Positions 1 to 8,064 of a stretch of DNA of 64,000 nt are shown here, one piece after another. The translations under genes were made by a program, and so were the position numbers. The number at the start of each line of letters is the position of its first letter. Position 1 is the stretch's first letter. The notes under the pieces are model-generated. The model had not been told where the DNA came from. It was given only the letters and a program-made list of their open reading frames with translations, and ran no database searches. The stretch comes from UBA2040 sp002384725 (GTDB taxonomy: Bacteria > Bacteroidota > Bacteroidia > Flavobacteriales_D > Crocinitomicaceae): contig CAWUXE010000006.1 of NCBI GenBank assembly GCA_963926475.1, forward strand, positions 124,001 through 188,000. The letters run 5' to 3'.

Positions 1-580
1 CTCCATTTTATCCATTAACACCATGCGCATTGTTCTCTTTTCGGAGCAACAACAAACATTTACCTTAATGGACAATACGCTTTCTGAAGCGAACAAAACA
101 TACGATTTATCGGAACTTGGTTTTGTGTACGTTCCGCTCATGGCCGTTTCTTCTCAACCCAATAAGTTTTGGATTTACGACCAAGCCAACGCCAAACTAG
201 TCCTTTTAGATTTGAGTCGAACCAATCAACAGCAAGAAATTGATAATGTAAGAGGAATTCTGAACTCAACCGAAATTCTGTGGATGAAAGAAGACAACAA
301 TATCTTGTACCTTTTCGATTCAAATCACAAATTATATTCCTTCGATTTGTATGGCTCCTTAATCGATGTTCAAGAATTTCCAGACTCTGAATTTCTAGAA
401 ATACACAACGGTGAAATCTTCCTTATTAAGGATTTTGGAATTTTTCGCTACCGGAAAGAAGATGAATCTTTGGAAAGTCTAAATATCAATTTTAGTGGAA
501 TTATCGGATTTCAATGGACCAATAACACCTTTTTTGTCCAATCTAAGTGGGAATTGTTAAAATATCGAATTAACTTATAA
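1..580 (+). CDS. Hypothetical protein, C-terminal part (5' end outside window)
   Basis: The reading frame is open from base 2, before the first ATG at 23, so the gene very probably begins to the left of the window and only about the last 190 residues are visible. The protein has no recognisable catalytic motif. It is rich in short beta-strand-like blocks with recurring aromatic/Asp patterns (FWIYDQANAKLVLLDLS, ILYLFDSNHKLYSFDLYG), which suggests blades of a beta-propeller; that is inference from the pattern alone. The stop is 60 bases before the deoxynucleoside kinase gene on the same strand, so they may be co-transcribed. I do not recognise the family. Confidence 0.6.
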   Translation, partial: SILSINTMRIVLFSEQQQTFTLMDNTLSEANKTYDLSELGFVYVPLMAVSSQPNKFWIYDQANAKLVLLDLSRTNQQQEIDNVRGILNSTEILWMKEDNNILYLFDSNHKLYSFDLYGSLIDVQEFPDSEFLEIHNGEIFLIKDFGIFRYRKEDESLESLNINFSGIIGFQWTNNTFFVQSKWELLKYRINL

Positions 581-640
581 ACAATTACCTTGCCGATTTT
601 GGCATTTGTTGTAATTTAGTCAGTCAAAATTGAAAACGAA

Positions 641-1255
641 ATGCACGTAGCGATAGCTGGCAATATAGGAAGTGGAAAAACGACACTTACCAACCTTTTA
701 GCAAAACATTATAATTGGGAAACTCATTACGAAGATGTGGAGCAAAATCCATATTTAAATGACTTTTATGACGACATGCAACGTTGGTCGTTTAATCTGC
801 AAATCTATTATCTGAATAGTCGCTTTACACAAGTGCAAGAAATCAAAGAGCAAGGAACGAATGTGATTCAAGATCGCACGATTTATGAAGATGCATTTAT
901 TTTCGCCCCGAATCTTCATTCTATGGGATTGATGACAACTCGGGATTTCGAAAATTATTTTTCTCTATTCAACTTGATGGACACTTTCGTTTCGCCACCC
1001 GATTTATTGATTTATCTCCGTGCGAGTGTACCGACCTTGGTCAACCACATTCAATTGCGTGGACGTGATTACGAAGAAAGCATCCGATTAGATTATTTGA
1101 AACGATTGAACGAACGTTACGAAGCTTGGATTTCGACATACGATAAAGGTAAATTATTGATTATTGACATCGACAATAACCGTTTCCCCGATGACCAAGA
1201 AGATTTAGGTAAAATCATCAATTCAATCGACGCCGAAATCAACGGATTATTCTAA
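641..1255 (+). CDS. Deoxynucleoside kinase
   Basis: Salvage kinase that phosphorylates deoxynucleosides (dAdo/dGuo/dCyd type) with ATP in the cytoplasm. The 204-residue length is usual for the bacterial dNK/dGK family. The P-loop GNIGSGKTT lies at residues 7-15. An IQDRTIYEDAFIF block near residue 85 matches the family's (D/E)RS substrate-binding motif, and an Arg-rich LID-like LRGRDYEESI lies near residue 145. The start is the ATG at 641, with no better upstream Met. It lies 13 bases before the epimerase gene and is probably co-transcribed with it. The exact base preference cannot be read from the sequence. Confidence 0.9.
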   Translation: MHVAIAGNIGSGKTTLTNLLAKHYNWETHYEDVEQNPYLNDFYDDMQRWSFNLQIYYLNSRFTQVQEIKEQGTNVIQDRTIYEDAFIFAPNLHSMGLMTTRDFENYFSLFNLMDTFVSPPDLLIYLRASVPTLVNHIQLRGRDYEESIRLDYLKRLNERYEAWISTYDKGKLLIIDIDNNRFPDDQEDLGKIINSIDAEINGLF

Positions 1256-1268
1256 ACCAGAACACAAA

Positions 1269-2234
1269 ATGATAGTAGTAACAGGGGCAGCCGGATTTAT
1301 TGGAAGCTGTTTAGTTACCCGCTTAAATAATGCGGGCTACACCAATATTATTATTGTGGATGATTTCTCAAAAACAGAGAAAGATGCCAACCTCGAAGGA
1401 AAAAAATTCGAATCAAAAGTGGAGCGTTCCGTTTTCTTTGATTGGATTGATGAGTTTTGGGGGGAAGTAGATTTTATTTATCACATCGGAGCAAGAACGG
1501 ATACCACAGAGTTTGATAAATCCATTTTCGATGATTTGAACGAAGAGTATTCGCAAAAAATATGGAATGCGTGTGTCAAGTTTAAAATTGGATTGGTCTA
1601 CGCCTCTTCAGGTGCAACTTATGGTTTAGGTGAACACGGATACAAAGACAGCCACAAATTAGTTAAGAAGCTGAAGCCTTTGAATCCGTATGGTGATTCG
1701 AAAAACAACTTTGATAAATGGGTACTAGGACAAAAGAAAACACCTCCCTTTTGGGCAGGATTGAAATTCTTTAATGTTTACGGTCCAAATGAATACCACA
1801 AAGGCAGAATGGCCAGCGTTATTTTCCATACCTATCATCAAATTCAAGAAAAAGGTTCTATGAATTTGTTCCGTTCTCACAATCCGAAATTCAAGGATGG
1901 TGAACAATTGCGCGATTTCGTTTATGTGAAAGACGTTGTAGAAGTGTGCTTATTCCTTATGCAAGAGCAACCGAAGAACGGAATATATAACCTAGGAACA
2001 GGAAAGGCCCGAACGTTTTTGGCTTTAGCGAACAACACCTTCAAAGCTTTGGATCTAGTACCGAATATTTCCTTTGTCGATACTCCTGAAGATATCCGCG
2101 ATAAATACCAATATTTCACCGAAGCGAAAATGAAGAAATTGCTTCGTCGTGGCTATGATAAAGGGTTTTACACGCTAGAACAAGGCGTTGAAGACTATGT
2201 GAAAAATTATTTGGTGCCTGAGAAGTATTATTAG
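1269..2234 (+). CDS. hldD: ADP-L-glycero-D-manno-heptose 6-epimerase-like SDR
   Basis: Extended short-chain dehydrogenase of 321 residues, the usual HldD length. The Rossmann motif GAAGFIG lies at residues 6-12, followed by IIVDDFSKTEK, typical of HldD. The catalytic Ser/Thr stretch YASSGATYG precedes the YGDSK motif (YxxxK) near residue 140. FFNVYGPNEYHKGRMASV is also characteristic of HldD. The enzyme epimerises C6 of ADP-D-glycero-D-manno-heptose for the LPS inner core. No other heptose genes (hldE, gmhA) are nearby, so the pathway assignment rests on sequence resemblance; another NDP-sugar epimerase role is possible. Confidence 0.85.
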   Translation: MIVVTGAAGFIGSCLVTRLNNAGYTNIIIVDDFSKTEKDANLEGKKFESKVERSVFFDWIDEFWGEVDFIYHIGARTDTTEFDKSIFDDLNEEYSQKIWNACVKFKIGLVYASSGATYGLGEHGYKDSHKLVKKLKPLNPYGDSKNNFDKWVLGQKKTPPFWAGLKFFNVYGPNEYHKGRMASVIFHTYHQIQEKGSMNLFRSHNPKFKDGEQLRDFVYVKDVVEVCLFLMQEQPKNGIYNLGTGKARTFLALANNTFKALDLVPNISFVDTPEDIRDKYQYFTEAKMKKLLRRGYDKGFYTLEQGVEDYVKNYLVPEKYY

Positions 2235-2316
2235 AAAAGAATCTCTTTTTTAGTCCTAATGCATAGGTTGCATCATTGAGCAATTTGAAAGAATGGCAAC
2301 TAAATGAGTTTACTGT

Positions 2317-3660
2317 TTACCCGATCAAATGATGCACCAAACCGAATAAAGCACTCACGCCAATCCAAACCATCATATTTATTTTAAAGCGATACATCGC
2401 GATAAATGACACGGCAATCCAGCCTAATGTTACAAAATCGATCTGCGCCCAAGCCAATTCTTTTGGGAATATGACCGCTCTACCTAAGTAGATCGTCAAG
2501 TTTAAAATGACGCCAACAACCGCGGCTGTGACAATACTCAGGGCTTGTTTGATCGTTTCGTTGTCTCGGGTTCTTTCGATTATTGGTGCTCCAACAAAAA
2601 TAAGTAGAAAGCACGGTACAAAGGTGTACAGAGTCGTAACCATCAATCCCATAGACCCCATCAATAATGAACCGCCAGAATGATTGAATCCAGCCATGAA
2701 ACCAACGAAAACGAGCACCATAACCAATGGTCCTGGAGTTGTTTCGCCTAAGGCTAGTCCGTCTATCATTTGAAATTCAGTAAGCCAACCCAATTGTTCC
2801 ACACTCACTTGAGCTACGTATGGCAAAACGGCATACGCTCCACCAAAAGTGACAAAAGCCGCTTTGGTAAAGAAAAGAGTTAAGTCTTTCCAGAAAGGAA
2901 AATCACTCGTGAACAAATAAAAGGCAACGAATGGCAGGATCCAAATGCAAAAAGCTATTGCAACTTGCTTCAATAAACGGCCCCATTTGAAACCTGAACC
3001 TGCCACTACTGAATTTTCGTTGATATAATACTGATTTTCATCTTGCGCCATTTGAGCCTGAGCTGAGGCATTTTGTTTTAACAATTGAGGAACGAACTTT
3101 CGCGCCAGAAAAGCAAGTACCAATGATCCAATTATTATAACAGGAAATGGAATTGCGAAAAAGAAAATTCCGATAAAAGCGACAATTGCAATCCCAATAT
3201 GTAAACTGGTATAAAGCGATTTCTTACCTATTTTGATCAAAGCCAAAATAACAATCGCAATAACGGCTGGTTTCAGGCCATTGAACAAGGCATACACCCA
3301 AGGAATATTTCCGAAAGTAACATACAAAGCGGATAATCCCATGAGAATGAACATGGAAGGAAGTATGAAAAAGATTCCTGCAACCAAACCACCTTTCGTA
3401 CCGTGGATTAGCCACCCAGTGTACGTTGCCAATTGTTGCGCTTCTGGGCCAGGAAGAATCATGGTGTAATTCAAGGCATGAAGAAATCGACTATCTGAAA
3501 TCCATTTTTTCTTGTCTACCAAAAACTCATGCATGATAGCGATTTGTCCTGCAGGACCCCCGAAACTGATAAACCCAAGTTTCAACCAAAACCAAAACGC
3601 TTCTTTAAACGAAGGTTTTTCAACTAAACCTTGATTTGCATCTGTAATTTGGATACTCAA
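2317..3660 (-). CDS. chrA: Chromate efflux transporter, long-chain CHR family
   Basis: Inner-membrane transporter of about 450 residues made of two homologous CHR halves, typical of the long ChrA form that exports chromate. The N-terminal half carries the hallmark FISFGGPAGQIAIMHE, and the second half has TKAAFVTFGGAYAVLPYV plus a GLALGETTPGPLV segment. About ten hydrophobic segments are visible. There is no in-frame ATG. The frame opens at a TTG at 3687, but that TTG lies inside a TATTTTTG promoter -7 box (3685-3692), so I prefer the TTG at 3660, just before the conserved region. No regulator or other chromate gene is adjacent. The substrate is inferred from the family; some CHR proteins have other or unknown roles. 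Confidence 0.85.
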   Translation of the reverse strand: MSIQITDANQGLVEKPSFKEAFWFWLKLGFISFGGPAGQIAIMHEFLVDKKKWISDSRFLHALNYTMILPGPEAQQLATYTGWLIHGTKGGLVAGIFFILPSMFILMGLSALYVTFGNIPWVYALFNGLKPAVIAIVILALIKIGKKSLYTSLHIGIAIVAFIGIFFFAIPFPVIIIGSLVLAFLARKFVPQLLKQNASAQAQMAQDENQYYINENSVVAGSGFKWGRLLKQVAIAFCIWILPFVAFYLFTSDFPFWKDLTLFFTKAAFVTFGGAYAVLPYVAQVSVEQLGWLTEFQMIDGLALGETTPGPLVMVLVFVGFMAGFNHSGGSLLMGSMGLMVTTLYTFVPCFLLIFVGAPIIERTRDNETIKQALSIVTAAVVGVILNLTIYLGRAVIFPKELAWAQIDFVTLGWIAVSFIAMYRFKINMMVWIGVSALFGLVHHLIG

Positions 3661-3684
3661 AATGAAGTTATTTTTAATGAAGTT

Positions 3685-3692
3685 CAAAAATA
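3685..3692 (-). promoter_or_regulatory. Promoter -7 box (TATTTTTG) for chrA
   Basis: Reads TATTTTTG on the minus strand, a full match to the Bacteroidota -7 element TAnnTTTG. No clear TTTG -33 box is seen at the usual spacing. It overlaps the first possible chrA start codon, which argues for translation starting at the TTG at 3660. Confidence 0.45.
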
Positions 3693-3796
3693 GACATGTA
3701 AATTGAGAAGTAAAAGACTGAAACCGCCATTTTGCGTTACCAAATTGTTATCATTTACAGCGCTTCTGGGAACTAAAAACGAAACCTAATGTCGAA

Positions 3797-4126
3797 TCAA
3801 TATCTCGCCAACAACTTTAAAGAAACCTTGTATGTTGCAGTGTACATCAATCCTTCTTGAGTATGGTTAAAAGTCGAGAAAGCTTTTTCGTACCAAGCAG
3901 AATCCGTTGCTTTTTTACGTAAATCTTCGTGATGCGAAGCCCCATATGTTTCACCATCAAGGAATGCTTCAATGGTATAAATTCCAATACCATAATATTC
4001 ACAACGCTCCAAAAGAACTTTAAAATCTTCTTGATTGAACTGATGAACTTGAGGTTCAGTATTTGATGCTATTGCACTTTTTAGACCTTTAAAAACGTGT
4101 TCCTCGAGAAATTGCTGTTGTTCCAT
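3797..4126 (-). CDS. Hypothetical protein (about 109 aa)
   Basis: Small soluble protein of unknown family with no signal peptide or membrane segment. It is rich in Tyr, Glu and His, with a central CEYYGIGIYTIEAFLDG stretch followed by a charged helix. An upstream in-frame start at 4165 would add 13 residues. However, a good promoter (TTTTG, 22 bp, TACCTTTG) ends only 6 nt before the ATG at 4126, so 4126 is the better start and the mRNA is nearly leaderless. The gene stands alone between chrA and the lipocalin remnant. The assignment as a real gene rests on its promoter and coding-like composition. Confidence 0.6.
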   Translation of the reverse strand: MEQQQFLEEHVFKGLKSAIASNTEPQVHQFNQEDFKVLLERCEYYGIGIYTIEAFLDGETYGASHHEDLRKKATDSAWYEKAFSTFNHTQEGLMYTATYKVSLKLLARY

Positions 4127-4132
4127 ATGGTG

Positions 4133-4167
4133 CAAAGGTAATTGATAAAGTAGTAAATGATTCAAAA
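4133..4167 (-). promoter_or_regulatory. Bacteroidota promoter (TTTTG-N22-TACCTTTG)
   Basis: On the minus strand a TTTTG -33 element (4163-4167) and a TACCTTTG -7 element (4133-4140) are 22 bp apart, within the normal spacing of the Bacteroidota housekeeping sigma factor. The start codon follows 6 nt after the -7 box. Confidence 0.6.
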
Positions 4168-4256
4168 TGACGTATCAAACATGCTCTGCAAAGGGAATAA
4201 AAATATTTACCTCAAAAGCACATTGTATAAAGTTGAAGAATTTAGTGAGAAACTAC

Positions 4257-4560
4257 TTATTCTGCTGGAATTTCATTGTGCCCTACCCATACTAATTCGT
4301 CAGTTTTAAAACCAATCTCTTTGGCTTTCGCAATAAAACCCTCTTTAACATCCTGTGGAATTGTAGTTTCTCTTTAGAGAATCCACATATAATCTAGATT
4401 ATTGCCTAAGACCAAAGCGTATTGGTAAATCTGGATCAATTGCAATCACATTGTAACCGGCATAAAATGGGCCGAAAAAAGAAACTTTCAAATTTGCGAT
4501 GTTTGGATCGTTGAGAAATTTCGCTTTACCAATATACTTTGCTGCCATTCTTTCGTGACG
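4257..4560 (-). pseudogene. Lipocalin (Blc-like) remnant
   Basis: On the minus strand, two frames give the C-terminal half of a bacterial lipocalin. One frame reads AKFLNDPNIANLKVSFFGPF then AGYNVIAIDPD. After a one-base shift near 4426-4432 the next frame continues QYALVLGNNLDYMWIL, then an in-frame TAA (4374-4376) where Ser is expected, then KEGFIAKAKEIGF and VWVGHNEIPAE to the natural stop at 4257-4259. These match the Blc pattern (GxYWVIxLDxxYxxALVG, then YLWILSR). About the first 80-100 residues, including the signal peptide, are absent and the frame is closed upstream by a stop near 4567. Three independent lesions indicate a decayed gene, not a sequencing slip. Confidence 0.8.
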
Positions 4561-4575
4561 TAATTATACCTCTGA

Positions 4576-5526
4576 TTAAGGTGCACAAACCAAGGTGTCC
4601 CAACTAACAGAGTAACCCAACCAAGCACCCAGAGCTCCTCCCTTGATATTCGTTTTTACATTTGTAGGAACCGCAAATGGATTACCGCCATTGGTCAATT
4701 GTATGTATTTATCATATAAAAACCGATGCGCATCGCGATCCAAACTTGAAAATCGAACGGCAACGGTATCACCGATTTTATAGTACCCTTTCACATTTTC
4801 CGGGACGGTTGCATCGCTAAAACTTTGTGGATTGGTGTATCCAAAGTCGAAATTAGTACCATCAAAAAACTCATCATTGTTGGCTGGATTGAAAATCGGC
4901 TCGTATAAATTGTCTTTTTCTTCACTGTTGACCATATTGATGCGTTTCACCTCCATGAAATAACCGTTGAATTGATTGGGCGGATCAGTAAGGTTTGCCC
5001 AACCGAAACCGTATTCCGAAAGTCCACTATCCTTTTTCCAGAAGAGTGAATTCAGGTCGACTTTCGGCACAATTTCGGTAACTGCATTGTAAGTTTGGCC
5101 ATCCACTTCTACTTTTAGTGTATACGTTTTTCCTATTTCGCCCCAAATATCTGTATCGAAGGTGGTGTAGGCGCAAAAGTTTACATTCACCAACTCTGAT
5201 GCAGGAATTCCGAATAAATTCTCTAATAAAACTTCACTGCCAGAAGGAAGATTGTCACTGCATATTTCGTCTAATACAACCGTTTTAACTCCATTTGAAA
5301 CTGTCACTTTTGCTCCTTTAACAAACGTCGCTAAATAGGCTTGCAAATCAGTAGGCGCATAAATATCTTGAGATTTCGAAAGCAAAACAAAAGGTGGTGA
5401 ATTTTGCTCAATTCTACCGTCTATAACCAATTGCTCCTCATACCCGGGTATGTCGATAATGACTTCTTTGGTACATGAATTCAATACCATAGCCAACAAA
5501 ACGAATAAAAATAATATCTTTTTCAC
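4576..5526 (-). CDS. DUF4249 domain lipoprotein
   Basis: Predicted outer-membrane-associated lipoprotein of about 316 residues, typical DUF4249 length. The signal peptide ends in the lipobox VLNSC, followed by TKEVIIDIPGYEEQLVIDG, the usual start of DUF4249. Two start codons are possible: TTG at 5541, inside the end of the TonB receptor gene, or GTG at 5526, which gives a compact KKILFLFVLLAM signal peptide and follows an AGGAAG stretch; I prefer 5526. It lies immediately downstream of the TonB receptor. DUF4249 proteins are regularly found as partners of carboxypeptidase-like-domain TonB receptors. The transported substrate is unknown. Confidence 0.85.
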   Translation of the reverse strand: MKKILFLFVLLAMVLNSCTKEVIIDIPGYEEQLVIDGRIEQNSPPFVLLSKSQDIYAPTDLQAYLATFVKGAKVTVSNGVKTVVLDEICSDNLPSGSEVLLENLFGIPASELVNVNFCAYTTFDTDIWGEIGKTYTLKVEVDGQTYNAVTEIVPKVDLNSLFWKKDSGLSEYGFGWANLTDPPNQFNGYFMEVKRINMVNSEEKDNLYEPIFNPANNDEFFDGTNFDFGYTNPQSFSDATVPENVKGYYKIGDTVAVRFSSLDRDAHRFLYDKYIQLTNGGNPFAVPTNVKTNIKGGALGAWLGYSVSWDTLVCAP

Positions 5527-5530
5527 CTTC

Positions 5531-7942
5531 CTAAAATTCAAAATTCCACGTTACACTTGGGATGATCGGAAACAAAGTAACCTGTTTCACTTTCACCTGA
5601 AAATCCCCTTCGAAAACACTGCCGTCATTGTCAACGTATAAGAAAAATGGGTTCGCTCTGTTATAGACATTGTATATGGAGAACGACCAATTGCTGCGGA
5701 ATCGTTTTTTTACTTCTACCTCATCTCCGTTTTCATTGGCGATTGTTTTCATTGGTTTATCAAATAAAGTTGCCGAAAGATCCAATCGATGGTACGGTGC
5801 CATACGGGTTGAATTTCGATCTCCATACTTGAACAACAAATCTTGATTTTGGATATAATAACTTTCGGGCAATGTCAAAGTACTACCTGTGGCATAAATA
5901 AAAGCTGCTCCAAATGTCCACCGGTCGCTCAATTTATAACTTCCCACAACAGAAACATCATGTCGCCTATCATATTTAGAAGGGAAATAATTACCCTCAT
6001 TAATTTCAGTAAACTTGCGTTCCGTTTTGGCCAAAGTATACCCAATCCAACCCGTCAATTTTCCAATATTTCGTTTGATAAAAAACTCAATTCCATAGCT
6101 TCTACCCTTACCGAAAGTTAGTAAATTGTCAGTATTATCGCTCACATTTTCACTAGGTTGAGAGCCTTCTTTGTACTCAATCAAATTTTTCAAACCTTTG
6201 TAATAAGCTTCCACCGAGGTTTCCCATTTGTCATTTTTGAAGTTTTTAAAATAACCGACGGTGGCTTGATACCCTTGCTGCGGTTTGGCAATATCGGTCG
6301 TGGGGAACCAAATATCGGTTGGCAAAGAAACAGCACTTAAAGAAGTAAGGTGAACGTATTGATAATGGTACGTATACGCCGCCTTAATACTAGACGTTTT
6401 GGTTAACATCAACCGACCTCCAAAACGTGGCTCTAAACCATCATATGATTGAATAATATCGCCCTTTTTGTATACAATCGTCGAATCAGGATTCGATAAA
6501 TCTGTTTTGATATAACGTGTAAACGGTCCTGTAAATTGATACATACTATATCTCAGACCAACATTCAATTTTATTTTTTCATTGAGGTCAAATTCGTCTA
6601 AAGCGTATACTGCCGATTCATGACTGCGTAATTTTTGTGCCAATCCTGTATCGAATACCACATCGTTTTGTTGAGCTGTAACACTAGATGGAACGAAGGT
6701 GTGATTTATATACTCTGCACCCCATTTTATTTTATGTCGCGTGTTTGGGAAATAAGAAAAATCTACTTTGCCACTGTAATCCCGGATTCCAGATTTCAAT
6801 TCGAACGAAAACTCATCTTGGTCTGACCCAAAGGCAAAGAGATAATCGGTAAATGTAGCGGTGACATTCATAAACAATTTACTAGATATGATTCTGTTCC
6901 AGCGTATGGACCCAATGCCATTTCCCCATGGCATGCGCACCGTAAAGTCATCTTCCTTATTTCCAAAAATAAATTTGTCTTTTCCGTAATATCCGGCCAC
7001 AAATAACTTATCCTTTGGACTCAGTCTATAATTTGCCTTGAAATTGAAATCGTAGAAAAAATAACTTGATCCAGCAAAAGGAGAATCATCTGAAATAGCG
7101 GCTTTCATGATTACGTCAATATATGTTCTTCGCGCCGAAGCGATGAAAGAGCCCTTCCCTTTTTTTATCGGACCTTCCGCTGTTATCCGAGAAGAAATCA
7201 ATCCCAATCCACCTTTTACACCGAATCGCTTGTTGTTTCCTTCGTTCATCGTTACCTCCAAAACAGACGACATTCTTCCTCCGAAATTGGCAGGTATTCC
7301 ACCTTTCGTGAGATTTACACTTTTTATCGCATCGACATTAAATACTGAGAAAAACCCGAATAAGTGAGCTGCATTGTATACAACGGCTTCATCCAATAAG
7401 ACCAAGTTTTGATCAGGGCCACCACCACGAACATAAAAACCCTGTCCGCCTTCTGTAGCGCTATTTACACCCGGTAAAAGTTGAATTGTTTTTATCACGT
7501 CCACCTCCCCAAAAAAAGCAGGAAGGGTCTTTATTTTTTCGACTTCCAGTTGAATTTGGCCCATTTTAGTCGACTCAATATTTTCTCCTTTTTTGGCATT
7601 CACGATAACCTCTTCAATGTTCAAAGTTTTGTCACCTATCTCTACGTCTAATTGTTTGTTTTCGAGAAGTTCAACCTCCATTACCGTTTTGTCAAGCCCT
7701 GTTGCACGAAATTCAATGAGATATTTTCCTTTTGGAACATTCAATGAATAGAAACCATAATTGTTGGTTAATGCTCCAATGCCTATACTTGGGATATATG
7801 CCTTAGCACCAATCAAAGCTTCTCCATCAATGACGGAAGTCAAGTAGCCTGACAAAGACACTTTTTGCTGCGTAGTATCCGTTTGTGAATTGACTGAAAA
7901 AGCAAGAAGTACCGCTAGTAGGCAAATAGCTATGAATCGCAT
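5531..7942 (-). CDS. TonB-dependent receptor with carboxypeptidase-like regulatory domain
   Basis: Outer-membrane active transporter of 803 residues. A Sec signal peptide ending near SVNSQ is followed by a CarboxypepD_reg-like domain (about residues 28-115, with SGYLTSVIDGEALIGAKAYI and a YSLNVPKGKYLIEF strand). Next comes a plug domain with the LPGVNSATEGGQGFYVRGGG core, then a 22-strand-type barrel rich in aromatic alternation. It ends TWNFEF, with a terminal Phe as expected for BamA recognition. With the DUF4249 lipoprotein it forms a two-gene transcript. It is not a SusC homologue by partner type. The substrate cannot be inferred. Confidence 0.9.
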   Translation of the reverse strand: MRFIAICLLAVLLAFSVNSQTDTTQQKVSLSGYLTSVIDGEALIGAKAYIPSIGIGALTNNYGFYSLNVPKGKYLIEFRATGLDKTVMEVELLENKQLDVEIGDKTLNIEEVIVNAKKGENIESTKMGQIQLEVEKIKTLPAFFGEVDVIKTIQLLPGVNSATEGGQGFYVRGGGPDQNLVLLDEAVVYNAAHLFGFFSVFNVDAIKSVNLTKGGIPANFGGRMSSVLEVTMNEGNNKRFGVKGGLGLISSRITAEGPIKKGKGSFIASARRTYIDVIMKAAISDDSPFAGSSYFFYDFNFKANYRLSPKDKLFVAGYYGKDKFIFGNKEDDFTVRMPWGNGIGSIRWNRIISSKLFMNVTATFTDYLFAFGSDQDEFSFELKSGIRDYSGKVDFSYFPNTRHKIKWGAEYINHTFVPSSVTAQQNDVVFDTGLAQKLRSHESAVYALDEFDLNEKIKLNVGLRYSMYQFTGPFTRYIKTDLSNPDSTIVYKKGDIIQSYDGLEPRFGGRLMLTKTSSIKAAYTYHYQYVHLTSLSAVSLPTDIWFPTTDIAKPQQGYQATVGYFKNFKNDKWETSVEAYYKGLKNLIEYKEGSQPSENVSDNTDNLLTFGKGRSYGIEFFIKRNIGKLTGWIGYTLAKTERKFTEINEGNYFPSKYDRRHDVSVVGSYKLSDRWTFGAAFIYATGSTLTLPESYYIQNQDLLFKYGDRNSTRMAPYHRLDLSATLFDKPMKTIANENGDEVEVKKRFRSNWSFSIYNVYNRANPFFLYVDNDGSVFEGDFQVKVKQVTLFPIIPSVTWNFEF

Positions 7943-7971
7943 TAGTTGCGTATTTTTTTTTGTATTTTATT

Positions 7972-8003
7972 CAAAGTTAAACAACCCACTTCTTAGGTTA
8001 CAA
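7972..8003 (-). promoter_or_regulatory. Promoter for TonB receptor/DUF4249 pair
   Basis: Minus-strand TAACTTTG (7972-7979) matches TAnnTTTG, with TTG of a -33 box at 8001-8003, 21 bp away. It lies about 30 bases before the TonB receptor start. On the opposite strand a 9-bp tandem direct repeat TTTAAATTG precedes the divergent SDR gene at 8065. Confidence 0.5.
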
Positions 8004-8064
8004 CTTTTATATGTTTATTAAACTATTGACACTTTAAATTGTTTAAATTGATAATAAAGAACGT

